From Paracoccaceae bacterium (lineage in GTDB: Bacteria; Pseudomonadota; Alphaproteobacteria; Rhodobacterales; Rhodobacteraceae): 64,000 bases of DNA. Under the pieces are notes generated by a model. That model made no database searches. It was not told the origin of the DNA and saw only the letters and a program-made list of their open reading frames with translations. This document shows, piece by piece, positions 1-8,469 of this stretch. The position numbers and the translations under genes were made by a program. The stretch is from contig NVUX02000076.1 of the NCBI GenBank assembly GCA_002402045.2, positions 1-64,000 on the forward strand. Direction: 5' to 3'. Every line of letters begins with the position of its first letter. Positions within the stretch are counted from its first letter, which is position 1.

Positions 1-37
1 CCATGATCTGTGCGTCGCTGTATCCTGCCTTCTTCAT
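1..37 (-). CDS. IS3-family transposase OrfA, first 12 codons only
   Basis: The reading frame starts with ATG at 37 behind a GAGGAG Shine-Dalgarno and reads MKKAGYSDAQIM before leaving the window. This pattern (M-K-K/R-x-x-[YF]-[ST]-[DE]-x-Q-I) is typical of the N-terminus of the helix-turn-helix OrfA protein of IS3-family elements, which binds the IS ends and is fused to OrfB by programmed frameshifting. Only the extreme N-terminus is visible, so the IS subgroup cannot be assigned firmly. Confidence 0.6.
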   Translation of the reverse strand, partial: MKKAGYSDAQIM

Positions 38-85
38 CAAAATCTCCTCAGATTATTATGCCGAGAAAATTCTACTTGTGAACAC
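1..85 (-). mobile_element. Left end of an IS3-family insertion sequence, cut by the window edge
   Basis: Read on the minus strand, an AT-rich leader with a GAGGAG ribosome site precedes an ATG whose first codons match IS3-family OrfA. It lies directly behind a truncated OrfB of the same family, so this looks like one IS inserted into, or recombined with, an older copy. The exact terminus near 75-85 was placed by eye from the point where OrfB homology stops and the leader begins. The rest of the element is outside the window. Confidence 0.55.
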
Positions 86-359
86 CAATAGTTTTAGGAG
101 GGATTACCGCCATGAACCGCAAATTCTCGGCACTTTCACCCTTCGACTGATAATACAAATTAGACCGCGACAGCGATAGCAAGCGACATTGCCGCCGGAT
201 GCTCAAATCATGATCTTTGCGCACCATTTTTTGCCTCGTGTGCCGAGCAACTGATCCGAGGCGTTGGCTTTCTATATCTAATTTTCCTTGGTCCGCCTCT
301 GCGGCTAATATTCCATGACATCGTGTTCTCTCGATATAATAATTGAATAATTGGCTCAT
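72..359 (-). pseudogene. Truncated IS3-family transposase OrfB fragment
   Basis: The central part, including 'LSIRRQCRLLSLSRSNLYY' and 'KGESAENLRFMAVI', is the conserved N-terminal HTH region of the IS3-family OrfB transposase. After AVI the homology stops and the frame runs into unrelated sequence ending at 72. The DDE catalytic core is missing altogether. About 95 codons remain of a protein that normally has about 270-300. The break coincides with the left end of the second IS3 element, which points to insertion or IS-mediated deletion. It is not expected to be functional. Confidence 0.75.
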
Positions 360-362
360 TCT

Positions 363-884
363 CTATTCTTCATTTCTGATCTGTTTTACCCCCCAGACGG
401 AATAGATGATCAGCACCAGCCCAAGGCCAAAAAGCACCAGCTGAACCTTCCAAAGGCCAAACCAAGAATGCACGCGGACCTTGGTGAAATCATCGGGGTA
501 GTAACCGATTGAAACGACGTCTCCGACTCTGTATTTCGAATCGCGCTGCCCTACTGCGTCTGCAACATGCTCAACACCCTCACGATCCGTAAAGCGGAAC
601 GTATGCCGGTAGACGGTTGTCTGCGAGTAGCCCGTTGAAGACCTGTTGGAGCTCTCGACCACCGTGTTGACCGAAACGACAGTTCCATCCACCCCTATGG
701 TCTTTGCGTTCTCAAAAACCGAATACCCGATCGTAAGTAAAAAGCCGGCAAACAATGCGCCGCCAATAAGGCCCATGATGCGCGTCGCTTGAATGCGTTG
801 AGCGACCGTCGGTGGGGCGACTTCATGTCCATCTTTGTCGTAATATTTCCTGATATCCGTAGATTTTTTATCTTGAATTGACAT
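363..884 (-). CDS. DUF3592-type membrane protein
   Basis: A 173-residue protein with one hydrophobic segment near residues 36-56, a central soluble domain and a second hydrophobic segment near the C-terminus. The motif 'VGDVVSIGYYPDDFTKVRV' before the second segment resembles the DUF3592 family, whose function is unknown. A start is possible 63 bases upstream, but ATG at 884 has AGGTGAGG in front of it and is preferred. It lies 74 bases downstream of another DUF3592-like gene on the same strand, so the two are probably paralogues in one unit. It may be a small envelope protein; no substrate or partner can be read from the sequence. Confidence 0.7.
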   Translation of the reverse strand: MSIQDKKSTDIRKYYDKDGHEVAPPTVAQRIQATRIMGLIGGALFAGFLLTIGYSVFENAKTIGVDGTVVSVNTVVESSNRSSTGYSQTTVYRHTFRFTDREGVEHVADAVGQRDSKYRVGDVVSIGYYPDDFTKVRVHSWFGLWKVQLVLFGLGLVLIIYSVWGVKQIRNEE

Positions 885-958
885 AAACACCCTCACCTTT
901 CCATTTCCAACTCTGCAACCTTGGCCAAAAAAACCACCCAAAACCATAAATTATCCAG

Positions 959-1429
959 TTAAGCCGAGCTACTATGCGCGCGTAGTTTTTTGTCTCGGTA
1001 AGCAAGAATGAGGACCACTATGGTAAAGATGCCCACCATGGAGAAAATAAAACCGATCCCCCAAACCTCAAACCATGTGTCCAATTTAATTTGGCTTAAG
1101 CCATTCAAACCATTTAAAATATCCGGATCATACAGAATGTCAATTTCTGTGCCCACAGGTAAATCATAGTCTTGGCTTGTCATGGAAACCTGACCGGTAT
1201 GGAGATCGCCCTGTTGATCTGAAAAGGATATTACGAGGTTGTATCTTCTGTTGTCGTGGTGCTCGTTTTCGATAAATTGCTGCGTAACAATGCCATTTGT
1301 TGCAATAACTGTTTGGGAGTAGGTATAGGCAAAGTAAGTGAAACCCGCACCGACGCCCCCACAAGCCAGCCCAACAAGGACCAGAATAATATTCATTACA
1401 CGTTGGTTGGGTTTACTTTGTTCTGACAT
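959..1429 (-). CDS. DUF3592-type membrane protein, paralogue of the downstream gene
   Basis: This 156-residue protein has the same plan as its downstream neighbour: a TM segment at about residues 12-35, a soluble stretch ending in 'LPVGTEIDILYDPDILNGL', and a second TM segment near residues 118-145 followed by a short basic tail. The layout and the motif before the second TM segment fit DUF3592. The start is ATG at 1429 with GAGAG upstream. Function is unknown. The pair was probably produced by tandem duplication, though the sequences have diverged a good deal. Confidence 0.65.
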   Translation of the reverse strand: MSEQSKPNQRVMNIILVLVGLACGGVGAGFTYFAYTYSQTVIATNGIVTQQFIENEHHDNRRYNLVISFSDQQGDLHTGQVSMTSQDYDLPVGTEIDILYDPDILNGLNGLSQIKLDTWFEVWGIGFIFSMVGIFTIVVLILAYRDKKLRAHSSSA

Positions 1430-1535
1430 GTTGGTTCTCTCGTTTTAATTCTGAGGTGCGGACGGATTTAACGCGCTTAGAAGTATGAGGCGCTTTTATT
1501 GTGTGCAAAAATTGCAGCGCCTTGGCGCAACCGCG

Positions 1536-2195
1536 CTACATGACAAAGAATTTGCCGTTAAGCACTTGGCTTCTAATGACCCCAACCGCATAAAGCTTTG
1601 CGCGTAGCTCTGAGGTTCCCTCAATATTATCGGTTCCAAGCCACATATAAAATCGAGCCGTGGCTGGTATGCTTTGACCATCGGCGCTTATGATATGCCC
1701 GGCTGCAACATATTGCGGAAAGTTCGAAATATCGGTGCAGCCACTAAAACTCCCTAGATCGGGGAGCGATATGCCAAACCCTGCGCCGCCAAAATCCAGC
1801 GCATCCGCCTTGGCAACCTGTTCTAGCTCGAACTCAACGGAGCCCACCATGCCGCCACCACTAATGATGAGTCCGATTTCATTTCCAACCCTGTAAAGGT
1901 TGAAGTCAGCAATCGCGTCGGCAATCGGCGTTCCAAAAACTATGCCATCTATTAGCTGCACTTGCTGCGCGCCCAATGTGCCTTGAAACAGGGCATCAAC
2001 AGAGTGCGTACCGCATTGATCATCTTGTGCGAATGCTGCTGAGCCAGACATGCCGGCGACGGCAAGCACCCCTCCGCCGATATAGCCCAAAATTTTTGCA
2101 ACTTGAGCGCTTTCTTTTGTCTGATCCGTACGGATTCCTTCGCCTTTGGCAGGCTTCTTTTCGCTTTTTATCATTGCGCTCAATTCGTTGTGCAT
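1536..2195 (-). CDS. Hypothetical exported protein, 219 aa
   Basis: Not recognised. ATG at 2195 is preceded by AAGGAA at good spacing. The N-terminus is a long charged stretch of about 32 residues, then a hydrophobic glycine-rich segment ending in 'SGSAAFAQ', which looks like a signal peptidase I site near residue 56. The mature part has two cysteines and is rich in Gly, Ala and acidic residues, as in small periplasmic beta-rich proteins. It precedes another secreted gene on the same strand. The long n-region is unusual; a start at Met8 would shorten it only slightly. Confidence 0.55.
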   Translation of the reverse strand: MHNELSAMIKSEKKPAKGEGIRTDQTKESAQVAKILGYIGGGVLAVAGMSGSAAFAQDDQCGTHSVDALFQGTLGAQQVQLIDGIVFGTPIADAIADFNLYRVGNEIGLIISGGGMVGSVEFELEQVAKADALDFGGAGFGISLPDLGSFSGCTDISNFPQYVAAGHIISADGQSIPATARFYMWLGTDNIEGTSELRAKLYAVGVIRSQVLNGKFFVM

Positions 2196-2250
2196 ATTTG
2201 CTATTCCTTACAAATTCTAAAAAAGTATCAGGCTCGGTTTGCGTTTTTCG

Positions 2251-2832
2251 TTAGATACTGGACATCGAGAACCGCACGTGAAACTCTATTTTGCCACTAG
2301 CGGCCTCTGAAATAACCGTGCTGTCATAAACACCAATTGCAGAAATCCCACCGTCGTCTTGAAAATACACCATAAGATGAACCGAATTTGGAACCGTAAC
2401 GCCATTCCCGATCACCGTACCGGTTCCAATCAACTGCGGCAGGTCCGTTGCAATCTCACAGCCCAAAACAAAGGCAACGTCTTCTGACCCTGCCGTTGGG
2501 ATGGTTGGATCATCCAAGAACCCAAGATCTTTTTCATCATTTTCGGCGGGTCGCAGGCGTATTTCCAATGCCCCGCCGACAACAAGATCATCAGAATACA
2601 ATATGGGCACACCATCATATAGGGCAATGGTTGCCGTCCCCTCCATCACCGGCGCGGCATGAACGCGTCGAGCCCCTTTGCGGGTAACGATGGTCAAGGT
2701 GCCCGGGCCTATCGCAATTCTATACTCGCCCATCAGGTCTTCGTTTGACAGGTTTGCGCGACATATGTCTTCTGCGTAAGACGCGGTCGCGGCGAGAAAA
2801 CCTAGTATTGAAACCACAACAATATTTTTCAT
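2251..2832 (-). CDS. Hypothetical secreted protein, 193 aa
   Basis: Not recognised. It has a clear signal peptide (MKNIVVVSILGFLAATASYA, cleavage after Ala20), then a mature domain of about 170 residues with two cysteines (near positions 24 and 125) that could form a disulphide in the periplasm. No enzymatic motif is visible. It lies 55 bases upstream of the other secreted gene on the same strand, so the two may be co-transcribed. The 257-base gap on its other side separates it from a divergent AraC-type regulator that could control it, but no operator was identified. Confidence 0.6.
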   Translation of the reverse strand: MKNIVVVSILGFLAATASYAEDICRANLSNEDLMGEYRIAIGPGTLTIVTRKGARRVHAAPVMEGTATIALYDGVPILYSDDLVVGGALEIRLRPAENDEKDLGFLDDPTIPTAGSEDVAFVLGCEIATDLPQLIGTGTVIGNGVTVPNSVHLMVYFQDDGGISAIGVYDSTVISEAASGKIEFHVRFSMSSI

Positions 2833-3089
2833 CTGAGTATTCCCTTAGCTAGGTTCTTGTATCAAAAGCTATTGTTGCGCCATCAATGATGGGAATAATC
2901 GTGTCTGATAAATCCAATAAACAATGCCCTCGCTAACCATGAAGTCACTTGTGCTAATGGGGCTTTAGTCATACCTTTTACGCGCAATATCAGCCTCGAA
3001 CTGTTACGTTGCCAATACTACTATGATCCAATTTGGCATGTATTGAACATTTCGGCAGAACAGAAACCACCGGGAGCCAAGGCCGTAAA

Positions 3090-3938
3090 ATGACAAAAAC
3101 ATCCAACCCGGACATTTACCGCCCAATAGACGTGCCTGAAAGCTTAAAACCCTACGTGCGCCGCATCCTTATAGCTGACAGCAACGAGCAGGTGGATATG
3201 CTGGTTGATGTTTGCGCCACTGGCTATCATTATTTAGGCTGGGTATGGCGGGGGCGCTGGCAAGGGATAGTGAACGCTAAAACCCGATTTGACAGTGACA
3301 TAGACGGGCCTTTGCATTTTTCTGGACAAGTGACCAAGAGTGAAATTTCCGCAGGGTTTCAACGCGATATTGGGCAAATATTTCTGGAATTTACCGCAGT
3401 TGGGCATTTTCAGTTACTCGGAATAACGGGCGCAAGAATGTTGGAAGATGCTGTGGCGCCCCATATATTAAATCCAGCGCTAAAACCGCATCTGGAGACG
3501 ATAATCGGGGCGGGCGACTTACCCACAAGCGCACGTATGCAGCTGTTAGCGGATGTTCTGTCTCAATTGCCAAAGCATGTGGTTTCTGACAAAATTATAA
3601 CCGCGGTCGAGCGCATCGAAGCCGCAGATGGGGATATCCGAATTGCTGATCTGGTCGATGAGCTTGGCTTGGCCGAGCGACAGTTTAGAACAGATTTCAA
3701 AACCCTGATCGGGCTGACCCCAAAATCTTTTTGCAAGGCCTTGCAGATCAACCAAGCCTTAAATCACCTTTTAGTAAGTAATGGTGGTGATTTAGCCGGT
3801 GTGGCTGCTGAAACAGGCTTCTCTGATCAGGCCCATTTTACCCGCGCGTTTAGAGATTTTCTGGGAAAAAGCCCCGGCGGATATCTCAAAAATGTTGAAA
3901 CAACTCTGGCCCGCTTTGCAGGCCAATCCCGCCAATAG
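3090..3938 (+). CDS. AraC-family transcriptional regulator
   Basis: The 282-residue protein ends in a two-HTH AraC DNA-binding domain (about residues 185-270). The second helix-turn-helix reads 'DLAGVAAETGFSDQAHFTRAFRDFLGKSPGGY', close to the AraC signature. The N-terminal sensing part begins 'YRPIDVPESLKPYVRRILIA', which resembles the AraC N-terminal domain family DUF6597. The frame stays open to 3033, but Met at 3090, with GGAG upstream, gives the usual length. The ligand and target are unknown; the divergent secreted-protein genes to the left are the nearest candidates. Confidence 0.85.
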   Translation: MTKTSNPDIYRPIDVPESLKPYVRRILIADSNEQVDMLVDVCATGYHYLGWVWRGRWQGIVNAKTRFDSDIDGPLHFSGQVTKSEISAGFQRDIGQIFLEFTAVGHFQLLGITGARMLEDAVAPHILNPALKPHLETIIGAGDLPTSARMQLLADVLSQLPKHVVSDKIITAVERIEAADGDIRIADLVDELGLAERQFRTDFKTLIGLTPKSFCKALQINQALNHLLVSNGGDLAGVAAETGFSDQAHFTRAFRDFLGKSPGGYLKNVETTLARFAGQSRQ

Positions 3939-4006
3939 TAAAGTTGAGAGTGGGCCGCGTGGCATGGTCTGCCAAGGTCCTGCCCTTCGATTCACCACTT
4001 AAACCG

Positions 4007-4354
4007 TTAGCGAGAAAGCACTTTGCTTTCCTCGATATAGGCCTCCCCCCATTTGGTAATACTCGAAATAACAGGCGCAATGCTGTGCCCGATATCAGTT
4101 AAAGAGTATTCAACCTTTGGCGGGATAGTCGCATAGGCTTTTCTGAGCACAATGCCCTTTTCTTCGAGGTGTTTTAGATCTTTGGTCAACATCCGGGTAG
4201 AAATTTCAGGGATAGCACGCTCCAATTCTTTGAACCGCAACGTTCCTCTTGCGGACAAAACATAAAGAATCGCGAATTTCCATTTACCCTCCAAAATGTT
4301 CATTGCGAGATGGAAGGGGCAATGTAGGTATTCTTCTAAAGATTTAGCGCGCAT
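4007..4354 (-). CDS. HxlR-family winged-helix regulator
   Basis: A 115-residue single-domain protein of the HxlR/MarR-like type: Cys12-Pro near the N-terminus ('LHCPFHLAMNILEGKWKF'), the recognition region 'LRFKELERAIPEISTRMLTKDLKHLEEKG', and the wing 'PPKVEYSLTDIGHSIAPVI'. HxlR proteins act as dimers; several sense oxidants or electrophiles through the conserved N-terminal cysteine. It is transcribed divergently from the SnoaL-like/SDR pair across a 131-base gap, the usual arrangement for a regulator of a small detoxification operon, so those two genes are the likely targets. Confidence 0.88.
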   Translation of the reverse strand: MRAKSLEEYLHCPFHLAMNILEGKWKFAILYVLSARGTLRFKELERAIPEISTRMLTKDLKHLEEKGIVLRKAYATIPPKVEYSLTDIGHSIAPVISSITKWGEAYIEESKVLSR

Positions 4355-4485
4355 TTTTCACCTCTGACTACGTTATTTTATGCATTACTTACCTTTGTGT
4401 TCTTAGGAACCAAAAGTATGCCTACTTGCATTTGTAAAGTATTGGGATCATCTCCTAACACATCAAACACATGTAAGGAAACAAA

Positions 4486-4878
4486 ATGACAAATAAAGAG
4501 TTGGTTGCTGCCTTTATCGAAGCGATGCGGGTTTCAGATGTGGCTAAATTATCAGGTATGATTACCGACGACTTTAGCTGGTGGATCGCGGGCAAAACTG
4601 ACTATCTGCAAACCGCGGGTGAGCATGATAAGGACTTCTTTATCGGGTTTTTCGGTGGCGGTGCGGATCTATTCCCGAATGGTGCCGAATTTACGGTAAC
4701 AGGCATGATCGCCGAGGGCGACAAAGTAGCGGCTGAGGCCAACATGAAAGCGACAACCGCGATGGGAACGCAGTATGACAACTGCTACCATTTCTTGTTC
4801 ACAATTGCGGATGGCAAAATTTCGCGTATGAAAGAATACATGGATACCTATCACGCAAAAACCACCTTTGGCCTTTGA
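4486..4878 (+). CDS. SnoaL-like (NTF2-fold) protein
   Basis: A 130-residue protein with the cone-shaped NTF2/ketosteroid-isomerase-like pattern: an N-terminal helix ('NKELVAAFIEAMRVSDVAKLSGMITDDFSWWIAG'), then beta-rich sequence ending in 'DGKISRMKEYMDTYHA'. The C-terminal D-T-x-H-x motif is typical of the SnoaL-like family of ester and steroid-type enzymes and binding proteins, whose substrates vary widely. It is followed after 12 bases by an SDR gene and faces an HxlR regulator, suggesting a small inducible reductase/isomerase unit. The substrate is unknown. Confidence 0.75.
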   Translation: MTNKELVAAFIEAMRVSDVAKLSGMITDDFSWWIAGKTDYLQTAGEHDKDFFIGFFGGGADLFPNGAEFTVTGMIAEGDKVAAEANMKATTAMGTQYDNCYHFLFTIADGKISRMKEYMDTYHAKTTFGL

Positions 4879-4890
4879 TTGGACAGTAAA

Positions 4891-5778
4891 ATGAATTGGA
4901 CACCAGAACAGATACAAGACCAATCAGGCAAAACTTTCCTGATTACAGGCGCCAATACCGGCCTAGGATACGAGACCGCGCTTGAGCTGGCAAAAAAGTC
5001 GGCGCATGTGATCCTTGCGGGGCGAAGTGAGCCCAAATTGGTCGAGGCCCGTGCGCGCATTGCCGAGCTGGTGCCTGCGGCGCAGCTGGATATTGCGGTT
5101 GTCGATCTCAACAGCATTGCCGCGGTTAAAACCTTCACAGAGGGTTTTGTGCAAAGCGGCAAGCCCCTTGATGTGCTCATCAATAATGCGGGCATTATGT
5201 TTCCGCCACCGGGCCATAGCGCCGATGGTTTCGAGGCCCAGTTTGGGGTGAATTTCATTGGCCATTATGTGCTGACGGCCTTGCTGTTTCCTGTCTTGAA
5301 AAAGTCAAAACACGGTCGCGTTGTCACGCTCAGCAGCATGGCGCACCGCAACGGCAAAATTGATTTTGGCAATTTCAAGCTTGAAAAGCCGTTCGAAAAA
5401 TTCCGCGAATATGGCCAAAGCAAAGTGGCGGATTTGATCTTTTCGTTTGAGCTGCAACGAAGAATTGGCGCCAGCGGGGGAGATGTTATCTCAACAGCCT
5501 GCCATCCGGGGGTCAGCAAAACCGAGCTGTTGCGCACGGATAAGCCGGAAATGATCGAAACTGTGGCCTATATGGATGCAAACCAAGGCTCGTTTTCGAC
5601 GCTGTTCGCAGCCACCGAAGCCATAGAAAAATTTGCTTATATTGGTCCTGATGGTGAGGGCGAGGTCAACGGCTACCCAGCGCCAGCGTTTATTGCGCCC
5701 TATGCGAAGGACGCGGAAATTGGCACTCAACTTTGGGCATACGCCGAAAAAGAAACCGGGGTCACATTCGAATTTTAA
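4891..5778 (+). CDS. Short-chain dehydrogenase/reductase (SDR)
   Basis: A 295-residue classical SDR. The Rossmann motif 'LITGANTGLGYETA' lies near residue 19, 'INNAGIM' near residue 96, the catalytic Ser in 'TLSSMAH' near residue 148, and the catalytic pair in 'YGQSK' near residue 174. The arginine after the second strand ('LAGRSEPK') suggests NADP(H) preference. It resembles the retinol-dehydrogenase/WWOX-like oxidoreductases. A TTG start four codons upstream is possible; ATG at 4891 is preferred. It is the second gene of the SnoaL-SDR unit and is followed by a strong terminator. Confidence 0.85.
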   Translation: MNWTPEQIQDQSGKTFLITGANTGLGYETALELAKKSAHVILAGRSEPKLVEARARIAELVPAAQLDIAVVDLNSIAAVKTFTEGFVQSGKPLDVLINNAGIMFPPPGHSADGFEAQFGVNFIGHYVLTALLFPVLKKSKHGRVVTLSSMAHRNGKIDFGNFKLEKPFEKFREYGQSKVADLIFSFELQRRIGASGGDVISTACHPGVSKTELLRTDKPEMIETVAYMDANQGSFSTLFAATEAIEKFAYIGPDGEGEVNGYPAPAFIAPYAKDAEIGTQLWAYAEKETGVTFEF

Positions 5779-5784
5779 CCTTCA

Positions 5785-5810
5785 ATGGGCTGGCAGAACT
5801 GCCAGCCCAT
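5785..5810 (+). terminator. Intrinsic terminator after the SDR gene
   Basis: A perfect 12-bp inverted repeat (ATGGGCTGGCAG / CTGCCAGCCCAT) with a 2-base centre begins 6 bases after the SDR stop. It is followed by a short T-containing stretch. The stem is long and GC-rich and is read here as the end of the rightward unit. The remaining sequence up to 6009 shows no gene. Confidence 0.75.
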
Positions 5811-6009
5811 TCCATAGCATATTTTGGGGCAATTGAGTTAATTGCATTGCTGTCGGGGTCCTAGCCTTGCCAACAAATGGCAAAGCCAATGTAGGCCCGA
5901 GCCATTTACCAGCAATCGGTGTTGCCCCGCTAATTCCCTATCGGAAACGTCTGACAACTCAGGGCAAAATTGGTAAATCCGGTTAGCTATGAACTGAGCA
6001 GCCAACCGT

Positions 6010-7914
6010 CTAGTTAGCAAGCTCAGGCATATTTTTAAACAGTTTTAGGGCTTCGGGGTTGGCCAGCCCCGTGAGGTTGCGCACAGGTTGGTTGTTCACC
6101 ACATCTCGCACCGCCAGCTCAGCCGTTTTGCCCGACATCGTGCGTGGAATATCCGCCACGGCTAAAATTATGGCCGGAACGTGGCGCGGCGAAGCATTTT
6201 TTCGGATGCTAATTTTAATCCGTTTAACCAGCCCCTCATCTAGCGCCACCCCTTTGGTGAGCATCACAAACAGCACCACGCGGGTGTCATTATTATAGCT
6301 CTGGCCCACAACCACTGCATCAGAAATCTCGTCAATATCCGTAAGCTGCCGGTAAATCTCGGCTGTGCCAATCCGAACCCCGCCGGGATTCAGCGTCGCG
6401 TCAGAGCGGCCAAGTACAATAAACCCGCCTTGCTCGGTGCGTAGCGCAAAATCGCCCTGCACCCAAATATCGGGGTACGTGCCATAATAGGCCGCACGAT
6501 AGCGCGCATCGTCCGGATCATTCAAAAACCGCGTGGGCATGGAAGGATGCGCATTGCGACACACCAGCTCACCCGGCTCGCCGATCACTGGCTGGCCATC
6601 TTCGCCCAGCGTGGTTACATCCAACCCCAAAGCCGCGCAGGGGATTTCGCCCTGATATACCGGCAAAATAGGGCAGCCGCCCACAAACACGCCTAAAATA
6701 TCGGTGCCGCCACAAATCGAGGCCAGCTGCACATCGGATTTCCAATCAGCATACACGTGCGCAAACCCCTCGGGGGAAAGCGGCGAGCCGGTAGAAAGCA
6801 CCACCCGTAAATCGCTCAGATCATGTACGTTCGGCTTGTGATTTTGCTTTTGCACCCCGTCAATAAACTTGGCCGAAACCCCCATATGGGTAAAGCGCTC
6901 GCTCTCTGCCAGCGCAAAAAGACGGTCAACATCAGGGAAAGCAGGGTTGCCGTCATACAGCACAATTTCCGCTTCCGAGGCCAGCGCCCCCACCAGCCAG
7001 TTCCACATCATCCAGTTGCACGTGGTATAATAAAACACCCGGTCGCCCGGCTTAATATTGCAATGCAGCTGATGCTCGACCATCATGCGCAACAGCGTGC
7101 CTCCGCCCGAATGCTCAATGCATTTTGGCTTGCCCGTGGTGCCGGATGAAAACATCACATAAAGCGGGTCCCGAAAACCCATAGGCGTGCAGGCCAGCGG
7201 GGCGGCATCCGCCACCTTGAAATCCTCATAGCTGCTCTGGCCCTCCCCCGTGAAAGACCACGTAATCACTTTTTTAATGCTCGGCACCCGCGCCACGATT
7301 TCGGCGACCGAGGCTGCGGTTTCAAAGCGTTTGCCGCCGTAAAAATAGTGATCCACAGTAAACATCAGCTTGGGTTTGGTCTGGTCAAACCTGTCCACCA
7401 CCACATCCGGCCCGCTTTCCGGCGCGCATGATGACCACACGGCCCCAAGCGACGCCGCCGCCAGCATCGCCGCCACAGTTTGCGGCATATTCGGCACATA
7501 GCCCGCCACGCGGTCGCCCGCCGTAATGCCCTCGGCCTTCAGCGCCGCCGCAAGCTGCTCAACCTCGCGCTTCAGCTCGGCCCGCGTCCACTTCATCCGC
7601 TGGCCGTTTTCACCGATAAACGAAATCGCAGGCCGCTCATCGGCGTTTTTCAGGAACGTCTCCACCACATTCAGCCGCGCCTCAGGGAAAAACTGCGCCC
7701 TCAGAGGGTCTTCATTATCAATAAAAGCCTCAGCGCCCTGCTCACCTCGCAACCCGCAAAAATCCCACGCCAACCGCCAAAAATCAGCCGTATTCGAGAT
7801 CGACCACGCGTGTAGCGCCGCATAATCGGCTGGCTGCTGCCCTGTCGCCGCCATAAAATGCTCAATCAGTGTGTCTGCGGGTTTGGGCTGCCAAAGCGGG
7901 GTTGCGTGGGTCAT
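6010..7914 (-). CDS. Acetoacetate--CoA ligase
   Basis: A 634-residue ANL-superfamily acyl-activating enzyme, the usual length for acetoacetyl-CoA synthetase. The P-loop-like motif 'FSSGTTGKPKCIEHSGGG' is near residue 251. The catalytic lysine lies in 'RTMSGKTAELAVRD' near residue 597. The segments 'YTTCNWMMWNWLVGAL' and 'CAPESGPDVVVDRF' are characteristic of the acetoacetate-specific branch. It activates acetoacetate with ATP and CoA in the cytoplasm, feeding ketone bodies or PHB-derived carbon into acetoacetyl-CoA. It stands alone on the minus strand, divergent from a MerR regulator that may or may not control it. Confidence 0.93.
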   Translation of the reverse strand: MTHATPLWQPKPADTLIEHFMAATGQQPADYAALHAWSISNTADFWRLAWDFCGLRGEQGAEAFIDNEDPLRAQFFPEARLNVVETFLKNADERPAISFIGENGQRMKWTRAELKREVEQLAAALKAEGITAGDRVAGYVPNMPQTVAAMLAAASLGAVWSSCAPESGPDVVVDRFDQTKPKLMFTVDHYFYGGKRFETAASVAEIVARVPSIKKVITWSFTGEGQSSYEDFKVADAAPLACTPMGFRDPLYVMFSSGTTGKPKCIEHSGGGTLLRMMVEHQLHCNIKPGDRVFYYTTCNWMMWNWLVGALASEAEIVLYDGNPAFPDVDRLFALAESERFTHMGVSAKFIDGVQKQNHKPNVHDLSDLRVVLSTGSPLSPEGFAHVYADWKSDVQLASICGGTDILGVFVGGCPILPVYQGEIPCAALGLDVTTLGEDGQPVIGEPGELVCRNAHPSMPTRFLNDPDDARYRAAYYGTYPDIWVQGDFALRTEQGGFIVLGRSDATLNPGGVRIGTAEIYRQLTDIDEISDAVVVGQSYNNDTRVVLFVMLTKGVALDEGLVKRIKISIRKNASPRHVPAIILAVADIPRTMSGKTAELAVRDVVNNQPVRNLTGLANPEALKLFKNMPELAN

Positions 7915-8024
7915 GCGGTGCTCCTGTCTACAATTTGATACCTAACTTGTCAGACAGTTCACGCCGTAATTCAACCATTTTCCCCACCCAAGCGCTTGAT
8001 TTCTCAATGGCCCACCCCAAATAC

Positions 8025-8039
8025 CTATAGTATCTATAG
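8025..8039. promoter_or_regulatory. Candidate MerR-type operator
   Basis: CTATAG-TAT-CTATAG, two copies of a self-complementary hexamer, lies 20-34 bases upstream of the MerR start codon in the gap between that gene and the divergent acetoacetate-CoA ligase gene. MerR proteins bind short dyads between the -35 and -10 elements, so position and symmetry fit. No convincing -35/-10 pair was found around it. Confidence 0.3.
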
Positions 8040-8058
8040 CAATAATCAGAGGCCCAGC

Positions 8059-8469
8059 ATGCTGTCCATCGGAGAACTCTCAAAACGCACGCGCGTTAAA
8101 ATTCCCACCATTCGTTACTATGAGCAAATGGGGCTTATTTCCGCACCCGAGCGCACTACGGGCAACCAGCGGCGCTACTCGAAAACCGAGCTTAGTCGCC
8201 TCAGCTTCATTAAGCACGCCCGCGATCTGGGCCTGAAAATCGAAGATATCCGCGAGCTGCTTACGCTGTCCGCCAACCCCGAAATGCCCTGCGCCGAGGC
8301 CAACCATATTGCAGCCAATCACCTTGGGGCCATTCGCGCCCGCATAGCCCAACTGCAGCGCCTAGAGGCAGAGCTGGCGCGCATGGCCACCTGCCACGCC
8401 GATAATATCAAAGATTGTTATGTAATTGAGAGCTTGTCAAACCACGGGCTCTGCGCCGAAAACCACTAG
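8059..8469 (+). CDS. MerR-family regulator with a CadR/PbrR-like cysteine triad
   Basis: The 136-residue protein begins with the MerR winged helix ('SIGELSKRTRVKIPTIRYYEQMGLI', 'RRYSKTELSRLSFIKHARDLGL'). A dimerisation helix follows. Cys78 sits at the start of that helix, and Cys112 and Cys120 (C-x7-C) lie in the metal loop. These positions match the triad of CadR, PbrR and ZntR, which sense Cd, Pb or Zn; CueR-type Cu sensors lack the first cysteine. A fourth cysteine is at 132. ATG at 8059 with GAGG upstream is preferred to the in-frame start at 7996. No metal transporter gene is adjacent, so the ligand remains uncertain. Confidence 0.85.
   Translation: MLSIGELSKRTRVKIPTIRYYEQMGLISAPERTTGNQRRYSKTELSRLSFIKHARDLGLKIEDIRELLTLSANPEMPCAEANHIAANHLGAIRARIAQLQRLEAELARMATCHADNIKDCYVIESLSNHGLCAENH

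Noticed and set aside
5838-6020. 60-codon minus-strand frame after the acetoacetate-CoA ligase stop
   Set aside because: No ribosome site and no recognisable protein pattern.
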